Assembly (NCBI RefSeq): GCF_009495745.1
Contig: NZ_WIDQ01000003.1
Span: 434,001-498,000, forward strand
DNA: 64,000 nt
Direction: 5' to 3'
Source: Niveispirillum sp. SYP-B3756
GTDB taxonomy: Bacteria > Pseudomonadota > Alphaproteobacteria > Azospirillales > Azospirillaceae
Shown here: one piece after another, positions 45,022 through 54,004 of the stretch
Position numbering within the stretch: the stretch's first letter is position 1
Layout of the letters: every line of letters starts with the position of its first letter
Made by a program: the position numbers and the translations under genes
The notes under the pieces: generated by a model
The model's database searches: none
What the model was told of the DNA's origin: nothing
Seen by the model: the letters and a program-made list of their open reading frames with translations, nothing else

Positions 45022-45365
45022 TGCCCCGCCATCGTCGCCGTCGCCACTGCAACCGCATCCGGGGCAGCCCCCGCCCGCAGCCGGGCCAGATACAGCCCGT
45101 CATAATCCACCAGTTCGCGCGCCGGGGTGCCCAGAAACTCCATCCCCAGCCCGCCGGGGGCGCTGCGATCCTGCCAGACCAGCACGATGCTGCCCTCCCC
45201 CAGCTCCCCATGCCATTCCGCCATCACCCGCCAGATGCGGCCGCGCACGCCGGCGGTCAATGCCGGGGAGACATACAGGCCGGGGGCCAGTTCCAGCATC
45301 ACCGAGGCCAGGAAGCCCCGGAACCGGTCCGGCACATCGCGTGTCACCAGCAGGGTCATGGGCAT
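45018..45365 (-). CDS. cas2: Type I-E adaptation protein Cas2
   Basis: 115 residues. MPMTLLVTRDVPDRFRGFLASVMLELAPGLYVSPALTAGVRGRIWRVMAEWHGELGEGSIVLVWQDRSAPGGLGMEFLGTPARELVDYDGL is the Cas2e family core. It bridges two Cas1 dimers in the integrase complex. It lies 23 bp after cas1 and overlaps cas3 by 4 bp. Confidence 0.95.
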   Translation of the reverse strand: MPMTLLVTRDVPDRFRGFLASVMLELAPGLYVSPALTAGVRGRIWRVMAEWHGELGEGSIVLVWQDRSAPGGLGMEFLGTPARELVDYDGLYLARLRAGAAPDAVAVATATMAGH

Positions 45366-45388
45366 GGGTGTGGCGGCCTTTCTGCCCG

Positions 45389-46255
45389 TCAGGCGGCATC
45401 GAACAGGGTTTTGATGCGGTCGATCATGCCGGGGATCAGCCCCTGATCCCGAAAGGCCCGCCCGGCGATGCGGCGCACCTGCCGTTCCAGTGGCACGGTC
45501 GGGTCTTTCTCCGCCGCCTTCACCGCCTGAAAGGCAATGGGCAGGGTCATCTGGTCCCGGTACAGGTCGGCAATGTCCAGGGTGAAGGCGTTGGCCGAAT
45601 CCTCATGGATGAAGCCCAGTTGCGGTACGGCAGAGGTCGCCGCCACGGCAATGGCCGCCGCTGCCTCCACCGCTGTGGCCGCATGGTTGATGGCCTGATT
45701 GGCGGCATCGGCGGCATTAGGGTTGGCCCGGTCATAGCGCCTTCCGTCCCATTGAATGCCATGACGTTTGGCCAGCAGCCGATAGGTTTCCTTCATCCTG
45801 GCACCCTCTATCCCGCGCAGCACGGTGATATCCTGGTGCGGCAGCACCTCCCCCAGCCGCCAGGCATAAAGCCGGCGGGCGATGGACAGGCGCGCCCCCT
45901 CCGCATCGGCCCACACACGGGCCTGCCGCCGGGCAATCTGGCTGTCATCGGCCCCCAGGGGCGGGGCGGTATAGGCCCGCACCCCATCATCCCCCACAGC
46001 GGCCAGCCCGGTGCCATGGCGCGCCATCAGGCGCAGCACATCATGGCTGACCGTGCTGCCCGGCCCCAGCAGGATCAGGCTGATGCCCTGAAAGGGAATG
46101 TCATAAAGCCCGGCCGGCATATCCGGCCCGCCCGCAGCCGCAAAGCGCAGACAGCCATTTTCCACGGTGAGGCCCCCACGCGAAAGCCAGATCAAGCCAT
46201 GGCGGTCAGCATGGGGCACCCGCGCCGTCTCCAGCCCCAACCGCCCTTTCAGCAT
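45389..46255 (-). CDS. cas1: Type I-E integrase Cas1
   Basis: 288 residues from the ATG at 46255, which has a GAGAGGG site; a longer frame runs backward into the leader and array and is artefactual. Metal ligands are visible as LRGIEGARMKETYRLL (Glu), LGFIHEDSANAFTLDIADLYR (His and Asp). It integrates new spacers at the leader end of the array with Cas2. It is the first gene of the cas1-cas2-cas3 block and faces the array across the leader. Confidence 0.95.
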   Translation of the reverse strand: MLKGRLGLETARVPHADRHGLIWLSRGGLTVENGCLRFAAAGGPDMPAGLYDIPFQGISLILLGPGSTVSHDVLRLMARHGTGLAAVGDDGVRAYTAPPLGADDSQIARRQARVWADAEGARLSIARRLYAWRLGEVLPHQDITVLRGIEGARMKETYRLLAKRHGIQWDGRRYDRANPNAADAANQAINHAATAVEAAAAIAVAATSAVPQLGFIHEDSANAFTLDIADLYRDQMTLPIAFQAVKAAEKDPTVPLERQVRRIAGRAFRDQGLIPGMIDRIKTLFDAA

Positions 46256-46346
46256 GATTTCCCTCTCGCAATAGGGGATATGTTGAGATAATATTCTGGG
46301 GGAAAATCTTGGACAAGTGAATAATTTCAGGTATATCAAGCCTAGA
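46256..46346. promoter_or_regulatory. CRISPR leader with divergent promoters
   Basis: This 91-bp AT-rich segment lies between the cas1 start and the first repeat. On the plus strand, TTGGAC (46309-46314), 17 bp and TATATC (46332-46337) predict a start a few bases before the first repeat. On the minus strand, TTGTCC (46316-46311), 17 bp and TATTAT (46293-46288) predict a start about 26 nt upstream of cas1. The two -35 boxes overlap, so the promoters may compete. Confidence 0.65.
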
Positions 46347-47411
46347 GGCTCCCCCACAGACGTGGGGATGGACCATCAGCACGGGTGGCCTGGGTGCTGG
46401 CCAACGTGGCTCCCCCACAGACGTGGGGATGGACCCAGCCTGCGTGAGAATGCCGGCGCACTGGTGCAGGCTCCCCCACAGACGTGGGGATGGACCCGTG
46501 GCGCTTGGCAAGCTGAATGGTACGGTTGAGGCTCCCCCACAGACGTGGGGATGGACCCTCCATCCACAGGCGGGGCCGGCCATCCGGCCCGGCTCCCCCA
46601 CAGACGTGGGGATGGACCTGATGACACGCCCGCCCCGCGTTCTGGTGCGCTGGCTCCCCCACAGACGTGGGGATGGACCTGCCGGGACGTTGCTGGGGGT
46701 ATTCCCCTTGGCGGCTCCCCCACAGACGTGGGGATGGACCTTGCTCGTACAGGGCCGCCCAGGAAATTGGCTGGGCTCCCCCACAGACGTGGGGATGGAC
46801 CTTGACCAAAATAGTTTTGCTGATCGTAAGCGAAGGCTCCCCCACAGACGTGGGGATGGACCCGCCTGCTCGAGCAGCGGTATTGCCGTCGTTGCGGCTC
46901 CCCCACAGACGTGGGGATGGACCCCGCATCCATCGCACGATGACAGGATAACCGCCGGCTCCCCCACAGACGTGGGGATGGACCTCGATCGTAGCATTCC
47001 TGATCCAGCACTTTATCGGCTCCCCCACAGACGTGGGGATGGACCCCGAGGAAGCAAAATGACTAGCAGCATCGCCGCGGCTCCCCCACAGACGTGGGGA
47101 TGGACCTGACGGCACCATCCTGATCCAGTCTTACCGCGAGGCTCCCCCACAGACGTGGGGATGGACCCGCCATGTACCAGGCCAATGAGCGGGTTGAAGC
47201 GGCTCCCCCACAGACGTGGGGATGGACCTGATACAGGATGGGTTAACGGTAGTGTCAGTCAGGCTCCCCCACAGACGTGGGGATGGACCCGGCAGGCTGA
47301 AACCGCTGCCTGGTCACAGGCCGGCTCCCCCACAGACGTGGGGATGGACCTTCGTCGTCGGGATCGAGACCAGCCTTGCGGATGGCTCCCCCACAGACGT
47401 GAGGATGGACC
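46347..47411 (+). CRISPR. Type I-E CRISPR array, 18 repeats, 17 spacers
   Basis: 28-nt repeats (GGCTCCCCCAC, AGAC loop, GTGGGG, ATGGACC) recur every 61 bp from 46347 to 47384, giving 33-nt spacers. The stem, loop and 7-nt handle indicate transcription on the plus strand, away from cas1. The last repeat (47384-47411) has one stem change (GTGAGG), as expected at the leader-distal end. The base following each repeat is C or T in 16 of 17 spacers. No spacer clearly matches anything else in this window; several translate into phage-like open reading frames but their targets cannot be assigned here. Confidence 0.98.
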
Positions 47412-47626
47412 TGCGGCACCGTGATGTGCCGCTCTCTGCTTTCGGGCTCCCTGGCGCTCCACCCGGTCCGGGGCAGGTCCAGCCGCGAATCAGTCCCCCT
47501 CATGCCGCGGGCAGAATCCATCAGGATGGCAACCTAACCCAAAGTGTCGTCACGCCCCCCTGTGCGCTGCACACAGACATGCTAAGCTCCACTTGAATTC
47601 GCTTTTCATTATGCGTCAGGCGGACG

Positions 47627-49144
47627 ATGCCCATCAGAACCGGACATACCGCAGCCAGATTATATTTCTGGCTTGCCACGTTTCTCGCCCTGGGGCTGTT
47701 GGCCATCATTCTGGGACAGTTGGCAGAGGACAGGGCGAAAACACGCGCCGCTGCCACAGCCTCCGCCAGCAATGTCGGCAATGCCCTGGCCACGGATATC
47801 GGCGGCTCCCTCAATACGCTGGAACGGATGCTGCTGGGCGTGCGGGGGGCCATCACCGCCGGTGACACGCACCTGGCGCGCGAACGGCTGGACATGCTGT
47901 TGCTGGCCATGCCGGATGCGATAAAGCTGGCCGGGGCGACCAATGGCAATGGTCTTATTGTGCTGGGCAATGCCGGCAGTGATTATGACCAGCAGAATCT
48001 AAGCTGGCGTCCCTATTTCGCCCACCATCGGGAAAGCCCGGACACCGGCCTTCATATCTCCGGCCCTTATGCCGCCTTGTCCGACGGGACGCCGCTGATT
48101 GTCGCCAGCCTGCGGCTGGATGATGCGCAGGGACGGTTCGCCGGCGTTCTGGTCGCCGGCATCCAACTGACCTATTTCAACAAGCTGTTCGATCGCATCG
48201 GCCTGGAAACCGGTGGTTCGATAACCCTGTTTACCGGTAATGGTATCGTTATCGGCCGCCGCCCCTATGATCCGCAGGTGATCGGCCGTGATCTTTCCAA
48301 ATTTCGCGGTGTCAGCCGCGCCATCGCCGGGGAACGGGTGTTTGAGGATGTGGCCGCCATCGACCATGTTAAGCGGCTCTATGTCTCCACACCCATCACC
48401 GGTTATCCGCTTTTCATCAATGTCGCCCAATCGACCGACACCATTTTCCGGAATTGGGCGGACAAGACCATGACCATCGGTGCCACGACCACCGCACTGG
48501 TGGGGGGGATGATCCTGCTGGTCTGCCTGCTTTACTGCGAAAATGGCCGCCGGGGAGAGATGCAGATGCAGTTGGCCGAAGCCAACCGGCAATTGCATCA
48601 GGCGGCGGAGACCGATGCGCTGACCGGTGTCGCCAACCGCCGCCGCGTCGAAAGGCTATTGGCCGATTACAGCAAGGCCGGGTCGACACATTTCAGCGTA
48701 TTGATGCTGGATATCGACCTGTTCAAGACGTTCAATGATCGCTATGGGCATGAGGCCGGGGACAAGGCCCTGCGCGCGGTTGCCCAGACCCTGGCTGAAG
48801 CGCTGCCGGCGGCGCAGGATCTGGTGGCCCGTTATGGCGGGGAGGAGTTCATTATTCTGCTCCCCCACAGCAATATCGACAATGCGCAAACGGTGGCGGA
48901 ACATATCCGCGCCCGTGTCGCCGCCCTGCAGATCCCCCATGCGGACAGCCCCTACCACACCATCACCGTCAGCATCGGGTTGGCCGGCGTCGGCAACCTG
49001 AACGATCTGCCGCCCGAAGAACTGGTGCGGCTGGCGGACAAGGCGCTGTACCGCTCCAAGCAGGCGGGTCGCAACCGGGTGACCATCAGCCCTTTTGTCC
49101 CGCAGAAGGCCAATGAGTCAGACAGCACCCGCGAGGCAGCGTAG
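47627..49144 (+). CDS. Membrane diguanylate cyclase with Cache-type sensor
   Basis: 505 residues. A first membrane helix (about 11-29) is followed by a periplasmic double-Cache-like domain (about 35-285: SWRPYFAHHRESPDTGLHISGPYAALSDGTPLIVASLRL, GSITLFTGNGIVIGRRPYD). A second membrane helix (about 290-312), a short coiled coil and a GGDEF domain follow. GGEEF is intact, with DALTGVANRR and DIDLFKTFNDRYGHEAGDKAL. The usual RxxD inhibitory site upstream is degenerate (AAQD), suggesting no product inhibition. It makes c-di-GMP in response to a periplasmic ligand. Confidence 0.93.
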   Translation: MPIRTGHTAARLYFWLATFLALGLLAIILGQLAEDRAKTRAAATASASNVGNALATDIGGSLNTLERMLLGVRGAITAGDTHLARERLDMLLLAMPDAIKLAGATNGNGLIVLGNAGSDYDQQNLSWRPYFAHHRESPDTGLHISGPYAALSDGTPLIVASLRLDDAQGRFAGVLVAGIQLTYFNKLFDRIGLETGGSITLFTGNGIVIGRRPYDPQVIGRDLSKFRGVSRAIAGERVFEDVAAIDHVKRLYVSTPITGYPLFINVAQSTDTIFRNWADKTMTIGATTTALVGGMILLVCLLYCENGRRGEMQMQLAEANRQLHQAAETDALTGVANRRRVERLLADYSKAGSTHFSVLMLDIDLFKTFNDRYGHEAGDKALRAVAQTLAEALPAAQDLVARYGGEEFIILLPHSNIDNAQTVAEHIRARVAALQIPHADSPYHTITVSIGLAGVGNLNDLPPEELVRLADKALYRSKQAGRNRVTISPFVPQKANESDSTREAA

Positions 49145-49693
49145 GAACAGGATGCGCGCCTGGGTATAGGCGCGTTCATCCAGCATCGCAAACCCCGGCG
49201 GGACGGTCAGCGGGTCACGCTCCCCCACCTCCACACAGACCAGCGCACCGGGCGCCAGCCAGCCCGCTGCCGACAGGGCGGTGAGTGCCGGCGGGGCCAG
49301 ATCCTGCGCATAGGGCGGGTCCAGAAAGGCCAGTGTTGCCGCCGCCGGGGCCGCCGGCGGCTTGCCGGCGTCGCCCAGGATGAAGCGGCAGCGCGCCGTC
49401 ACCCCCAGGCTGTCGGCATTGCGCCGCGCCATGTCCAGCGATGGGCGGGCCTTGTCCAGCAGCAGGGCGCTGGCGCCCCCGCGTGACAAAGCTTCCAGCG
49501 CCAGGGCACCGGTGCCGCAAAAGGCATCCAGCACCACGGCGCCGTCCAGCACATCGCCGCCATCGGCCGCCCAATCGCCATGGGCCAGAATGTTGAACAG
49601 GGATTGCCGGGTCCGGTCGCTGGTGGGGCGCACATCGCGCCCCGTCGGTGCCTCCAGCCGCCGGCCGCGCAACTCACCGCCGACGATTCGCAC
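49118..49693 (-). CDS. rsmD: 16S rRNA (guanine966-N2)-methyltransferase
   Basis: 191 residues from the GTG at 49693, which follows an AGGGGG site and gives the family-standard N-terminus (M)RIVGGELRGRRLEAPTGRDVRPTSDRTRQSLFNIL. An ATG at 49708 is possible. The SAM domain has VLDAFCGTGALALEALSRG and the catalytic FLDPPY. It overlaps the diguanylate cyclase 3' end by 27 bp and the upstream pseudouridine synthase by 20 bp. Confidence 0.93.
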   Translation of the reverse strand: MRIVGGELRGRRLEAPTGRDVRPTSDRTRQSLFNILAHGDWAADGGDVLDGAVVLDAFCGTGALALEALSRGGASALLLDKARPSLDMARRNADSLGVTARCRFILGDAGKPPAAPAAATLAFLDPPYAQDLAPPALTALSAAGWLAPGALVCVEVGERDPLTVPPGFAMLDERAYTQARILFLRCLAGAV

Positions 49694-50930
49694 CCTTGCC
49701 CCCTGCATCACCGCGCGGCCCCTTGGCCGGGGTGGGTTTGGCAGCCCGACGCGGTGCTGCCGGCCCATCCGCCGGGATATCGCCCTTGGACAAGGCACGG
49801 TCCATCGCCGCCACTGCCTTGCGGGCGGAATCGCTCAAGCCCGCCGCGGCGGCGCGGCGGTCGGCGGCATTGGTCGGGCGGGCATCCACCGCCGGCTTTC
49901 CCGCCATATGGGGGCCGGGCTTTGGCTTGGGCTTGCCCCCCAGCATCCGTTCCACATTATCCCGCGCCTTGGCCGCCGACGGGCGGCCGGCCGGCTTGAC
50001 ACCGCCCTTGGTGGCGGCGGCTGGGGCCTGTTCCGCCATGGCCTTGGGCAAGCGGTCATAGCGCATACGCGGTGCCGGCTTTGGGGCCGCACCGGGGGCC
50101 GGCGGCGGTTCCACCGCATCGGCGGGGAAGAAATCGGGGATCTGCTCGCGCAGCACGCGGCGCGGCACCTCCTCCACCTCGCCACGATCCAGCTTGCCCA
50201 ACTGGAACGGACCATAGGCGACGCGGATCAGCCGGCTGACCGGCAGGCCCAGATAATCGAAGACGCGGCGAACTTCGCGGTTCTTACCTTCGCGCAAACC
50301 CACGGTCAGCCAGGAATTATAGCCGACCGTGCGGTCGATCACCGTTTCGATCGGGCCATAGGCGATGCCATCCACCACCACCCCTTCCGCCAGCCGGCGC
50401 ATGGTTTCCGGCGTCGGCGTACCATGCACGCGGATGCGGTAACGGCGCAGCCAGCCGGTGCTGGGCAGTTCCAGGAAGCGGGCCAGCTCCCCATCATTGG
50501 TCAGCAGCAGCAGCCCTTCGGACGAGAGATCCAGCCGGCCCACCGACACCACGCGCGGCAGGTCGCCCGGCAGATTGTCGAACACGGTGGCGCGGCCCTG
50601 TTCATCGCGGGCCGTCGTCACCAGCCCCTCGGGCTTGTGGTAGCGCCACAGGCGCGTCGGCTCCGGCTCGGCCACGGCCTTGCCATCCACCACAATACGG
50701 TCGCCATCGCGCACCAGAAAGGCGGGGCTGTCCAGCACCCGCCCATTCACGGACACGCGGCGGTCGGCGATCAGCTTTTCAGCGTCGCGCCGGGAGCAGA
50801 CACCGGCGCGGGCAAGACGTTTGGCAACGCGTTCACCCCCCGGCAGGGGGGCGGCATCGGTCGTTTCGGCATCATCGGCGACGTCTTCGACGGCCACCTG
50901 ATGCAAGGGATCATACGGAATACGGGACAT
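49674..50930 (-). CDS. rRNA pseudouridine synthase, RluB type, with basic C-terminal tail
   Basis: 418 residues from the ATG at 50930; a much longer frame upstream is spurious. The N-terminal S4 domain (ERVAKRLARAGVCSRRDAEKLIADRRVSVNG) is followed by the catalytic domain with VVSVGRLDLSSEGLLLLTNDG and LREGKNREVRRVFDYLGLPVSRLIRVAYGPFQLG. The last ~150 residues are Lys/Ala/Pro-rich and disordered, as in many alphaproteobacterial RluB proteins. It probably modifies 23S rRNA U2605. Confidence 0.92.
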   Translation of the reverse strand: MSRIPYDPLHQVAVEDVADDAETTDAAPLPGGERVAKRLARAGVCSRRDAEKLIADRRVSVNGRVLDSPAFLVRDGDRIVVDGKAVAEPEPTRLWRYHKPEGLVTTARDEQGRATVFDNLPGDLPRVVSVGRLDLSSEGLLLLTNDGELARFLELPSTGWLRRYRIRVHGTPTPETMRRLAEGVVVDGIAYGPIETVIDRTVGYNSWLTVGLREGKNREVRRVFDYLGLPVSRLIRVAYGPFQLGKLDRGEVEEVPRRVLREQIPDFFPADAVEPPPAPGAAPKPAPRMRYDRLPKAMAEQAPAAATKGGVKPAGRPSAAKARDNVERMLGGKPKPKPGPHMAGKPAVDARPTNAADRRAAAAGLSDSARKAVAAMDRALSKGDIPADGPAAPRRAAKPTPAKGPRGDAGGKGANRRR

Positions 50931-51093
50931 GGTGGCGGACTTTACGCGGGAGCCTGCCCCAGGTAAAGCGCCGCCAGCCACCGCCGCCGCCATGGGTGCC
51001 GCGCGCTTGACGGGGGGCAGCGCCGGGGGCAGCCTTGGGCCCATCATGCCCAAGCCTCCCGCGCCGATATCCGCCAGCCCCCCCCCTGCCCCC

Positions 51094-51528
51094 ATGGACC
51101 TCGCCTTTGCCGAGGCAGCATCCGCTGCCGCGCGGGGCGAGGTGCCGGTGGGTGCCGTGATCCTGGACCCGCGCGACGGCCGCATCCTGGCCAGCGCCGG
51201 CAACCGGACGGAGGAGCTGGCCGACCCCACCGCCCATGCCGAAATCCTGGCCATCCGCGCAGCGGCGGCCAGCCTGGGCAGCGCCCGCCTGCCGGGCCTG
51301 GACCTGTATGTAACGCTGGAACCGTGCGCCATGTGCGCGGCGGCGATCAGTTTCGCCCGCCTGCGCCGGGTCTATTTCGGCGCCTATGATCCAAAGGGCG
51401 GGGCCGTGGAGCACGGCCCCCGCTTCTTCCAACAGCCCACCTGCCACCACGCCCCGGAAACCTATGGCGGTTTCCAGGAACGCCGGGCGGCGGAACAACT
51501 GCGCCGCTTCTTCAAGGCACGGCGCTGA
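51094..51528 (+). CDS. tadA: tRNA-specific adenosine-34 deaminase
   Basis: 144 residues from the ATG at 51094 (MDLAFAEAASAAARGEVPVGAVI), where the family N-terminus begins. Upstream in-frame starts at 51046 and 50929 add low-complexity sequence. Zinc ligands are HAE (DPTAHAEILAI) and PCAMC (TLEPCAMCAAAI). It converts A34 to inosine in tRNA-Arg. Divergent from the RluB-like gene. Confidence 0.92.
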   Translation: MDLAFAEAASAAARGEVPVGAVILDPRDGRILASAGNRTEELADPTAHAEILAIRAAAASLGSARLPGLDLYVTLEPCAMCAAAISFARLRRVYFGAYDPKGGAVEHGPRFFQQPTCHHAPETYGGFQERRAAEQLRRFFKARR

Positions 51529-51531
51529 CGG

Positions 51532-51807
51532 TCACACCACCTGATGGGCTTGCAACTTCTCCATCAACGGCCCCTGCCATTCGGCGGGCACGGGTTCCAC
51601 CTTGGTGATCCAGTTATAGATGTCAGGGTCTGGATTCTCCATCAGTGCCTCATAGGCATCCACTTCCGCCTCGCTCATCCCGGCCAGATATTGCCGGGCA
51701 AAGCTGCCCATCAGCAGGTCCATTTCCTTGGTGCCGCGATGTTCGCTGCGGAAAATCAGGCGTTTGCGACGATTATCCAATTCCATCTCGCTCATCTCTG
51801 CCATCAT
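51532..51807 (-). CDS. sdhE: Succinate dehydrogenase flavinylation factor SdhE
   Basis: 91 residues. The family motif RGTKEMDLLMGSF (RGxxE) and DPDIYNWITKVEPVPAEW are characteristic (SdhE/SDHAF2, formerly DUF339). It promotes covalent FAD attachment to SdhA. The start is ambiguous among several closely spaced ATGs (51807, 51804, 51792). It is divergent from recG, the usual alphaproteobacterial neighbour. Confidence 0.92.
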   Translation of the reverse strand: MMAEMSEMELDNRRKRLIFRSEHRGTKEMDLLMGSFARQYLAGMSEAEVDAYEALMENPDPDIYNWITKVEPVPAEWQGPLMEKLQAHQVV

Positions 51808-51900
51808 CGGGGTTCCAGTTCCAATTGACGGTAGGATATAGAGCCCCAACGGCTTTCTGTCAGCCACCCCGCTTCGTTTCGCCCTACCGGAGCCCGCCCT

Positions 51901-53985
51901 TTGCGCCCCGTCATCCTGTTCCCCCTTTTCGCCCCCATCACCAGCCTGCCGGGCCTGGGGCCGCGTCTTGGCAAGCTGGCGGAGCGGCTGGCCGGCCCGC
52001 ATGTGGTGGATTTGCTGTGGCACAAGCCGGTCGGCATCGTCGACCGCATCGCCGTGCCCTCCATCAGCGAAGCACCGGAGGGGCGCAATGTGGTGCTGAC
52101 CGTGCGGGTGGATGGGCATATGCCGCCGCTGGCCCCCAACCGGCCCTACCGCATCCGCTGCATGGACCATACGGGCCTGATGGATCTGGTTTATTTCCAC
52201 ATCAAGGGCGACTGGCTGAAGGAAAAGCTGCCCGTCGGCAGCCTGATCACCGTCTCTGGCAAGGCGGAATATTATAATAACCAGCTCCAGATTGCCCACC
52301 CGGACCATGCCGCCCCGGTGGAGGATGGCGCCCCCGCCACCTCTGCCGTTGAACCCACATATCCCCTGACCGGCGGCCTGAACCCCAAGCCCCTGCGCAA
52401 CGCCATCCAGGCGGCGCTGTCCCGCGCCCCACAACTGCCGGAATGGCAGGATGCGGCCTGGCTGAAGCGGCGCGACTGGCCGGATTGGCACAGCGCGCTC
52501 ACCCGCCTGCACAACCCGGTGGATGAGGCGGATATCAACCCGCTTGGCCCCGTGCGCCAGCGTCTGGCCTATGATGAGTTGCTGGCCAACCAGTTGGCGC
52601 TGGCCCTGGTGCGCGCCGCGCAGAAGAAGCTGGCGGGCCGCGTGGTGGAAGGCGACGGTCGCCTGCGCGTCCAGATCACAGCCGCCCTGCCCTATCAACT
52701 GACCCACGCCCAGGCCCGCTCCCTGGCGGAGATTTACGCCGACATGGCCCAGCCATCGCGCATGTTGCGGCTGTTGCAGGGCGATGTGGGCAGCGGCAAA
52801 ACCGTTGTGGCGTTGATGGCTTTGTTGAACGCGGTGGAAACCGGGGCGCAGGGGGCGCTGATGGCCCCCACCGAAATCCTGGCCCGCCAGCACGCCGAAA
52901 CCCTGGCCCCCCTCTGCGAGGCTGCCGGCGTTCGGCTGGCCGTGCTGACCGGGCGCGACAAGGGCAAGGCGCGCGCTGCCCTGCTGGAAAGGCTGGCGGC
53001 GGGGGAGATCGACATTCTGATCGGCACCCATGCCCTGTTTCAAGACGAGGTGGCCTTTGCCGATCTGGCGCTGGCGGTGATCGACGAACAGCACAAGTTC
53101 GGCGTTCACCAGCGCCTGCAACTGGCGGCCAAGGGGCGCGGGGTGGATACGCTGGTGATGACGGCCACGCCCATTCCCCGCACCCTGACCCTGACCGCCT
53201 ATGGCGATATGGATGTCTCCCGCCTGGATGAAAAGCCGCCGGGCCGCCAGCCGGTGAAAACCGTGGTGATGCATTCGGACCGGCTGGAAGAGGTGGTATC
53301 CGGCCTGCCCCGCGCCATCGGGTCCGGCCAACGTATCTATTGGGTGTGCCCGCTGGTGGATGAAAGCGAACAGGTCGATCTGGCCGCCGCCACCCACCGC
53401 CACGCCGCCTTGCTGGAACGGTTCGGCGACCGGGTGGGCCTGATCCATGGCAAGATGAAGGGGCCGGAAAAGGATGCCGTGATGGCCGCCTTTGCCGAGG
53501 GGCACCTGGATATTCTGGTGGCGACCACGGTGATTGAGGTTGGCGTGAATGTGCCGGAAGCCACCATCATGATCATCGAACATGCCGAACGCTTTGGCTT
53601 GGCCCAGTTGCACCAGTTGCGCGGCCGGGTGGGCCGCGGTTCCGGTGCCTCCACCTGCCTGCTGCTCTATTACCAGCCGCTGGGGGAGGTCGCCCGCCAG
53701 CGCCTGCAGGTGATGAAGGAGACGGAAGACGGCTTCCTGATCGCCGAAAAAGACCTGGAACTGCGCGGGGCCGGCGAAATGCTGGGCACCAAGCAATCCG
53801 GCATCCCGGAATTCCGGCTGGCCGATGTGGCCGTGCATGGGGAACTGCTGGCGGTCGCGCGCGATGACGCCAAACTGATCATCGAGCGCGACCCGGAACT
53901 AGCGTCCGAACGCGGGGTTGCGTTACGGACGCTGCTTTATCTGTTTGAGCGGGATGCGGCGGTGAAGTATCTGAGGTCGGGGTGA
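51901..53985 (+). CDS. recG: ATP-dependent DNA helicase RecG
   Basis: 694 residues, TTG start (51901) giving (M)RPVILFPLFAPITSLPGLGPRLGKLAERL. The wedge/OB domain is followed by the helicase core: GDVGSGKTVVALMALL (Walker A), DEQHKFGVHQR (motif II DEQH), TATPIPRTLTLTAYGDMDVS and HGKMKGPEKDAVMAAF. The C-terminal LELRGAGEMLGTKQSGIPEFRLADVA is RecG-specific. It remodels stalled replication forks. Confidence 0.96.
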   Translation: MRPVILFPLFAPITSLPGLGPRLGKLAERLAGPHVVDLLWHKPVGIVDRIAVPSISEAPEGRNVVLTVRVDGHMPPLAPNRPYRIRCMDHTGLMDLVYFHIKGDWLKEKLPVGSLITVSGKAEYYNNQLQIAHPDHAAPVEDGAPATSAVEPTYPLTGGLNPKPLRNAIQAALSRAPQLPEWQDAAWLKRRDWPDWHSALTRLHNPVDEADINPLGPVRQRLAYDELLANQLALALVRAAQKKLAGRVVEGDGRLRVQITAALPYQLTHAQARSLAEIYADMAQPSRMLRLLQGDVGSGKTVVALMALLNAVETGAQGALMAPTEILARQHAETLAPLCEAAGVRLAVLTGRDKGKARAALLERLAAGEIDILIGTHALFQDEVAFADLALAVIDEQHKFGVHQRLQLAAKGRGVDTLVMTATPIPRTLTLTAYGDMDVSRLDEKPPGRQPVKTVVMHSDRLEEVVSGLPRAIGSGQRIYWVCPLVDESEQVDLAAATHRHAALLERFGDRVGLIHGKMKGPEKDAVMAAFAEGHLDILVATTVIEVGVNVPEATIMIIEHAERFGLAQLHQLRGRVGRGSGASTCLLLYYQPLGEVARQRLQVMKETEDGFLIAEKDLELRGAGEMLGTKQSGIPEFRLADVAVHGELLAVARDDAKLIIERDPELASERGVALRTLLYLFERDAAVKYLRSG

Positions 53986-54004
53986 GATTTTATATAATAC
54001 CCAG

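Noticed and set aside
46206-47118. Several long reading frames across the CRISPR array with periodic peptides (SIPTSVGEP...)
   Set aside because: They arise because the 61-bp period keeps the repeat open in all frames; the peptides are repeat translations and no ribosome site fits.
46347-47411. Array transcribed toward cas1
   Set aside because: Stem, loop and ATGGACC handle order, the strong TTGGAC/TATATC promoter at the left end and the degenerate last repeat on the right all support rightward transcription.
51532-53838. A 768-residue frame antisense to recG
   Set aside because: GC-rich coding DNA keeps the antisense frame open; its composition is His/Gln-rich without family features. Only its last 91 residues (sdhE) are real.
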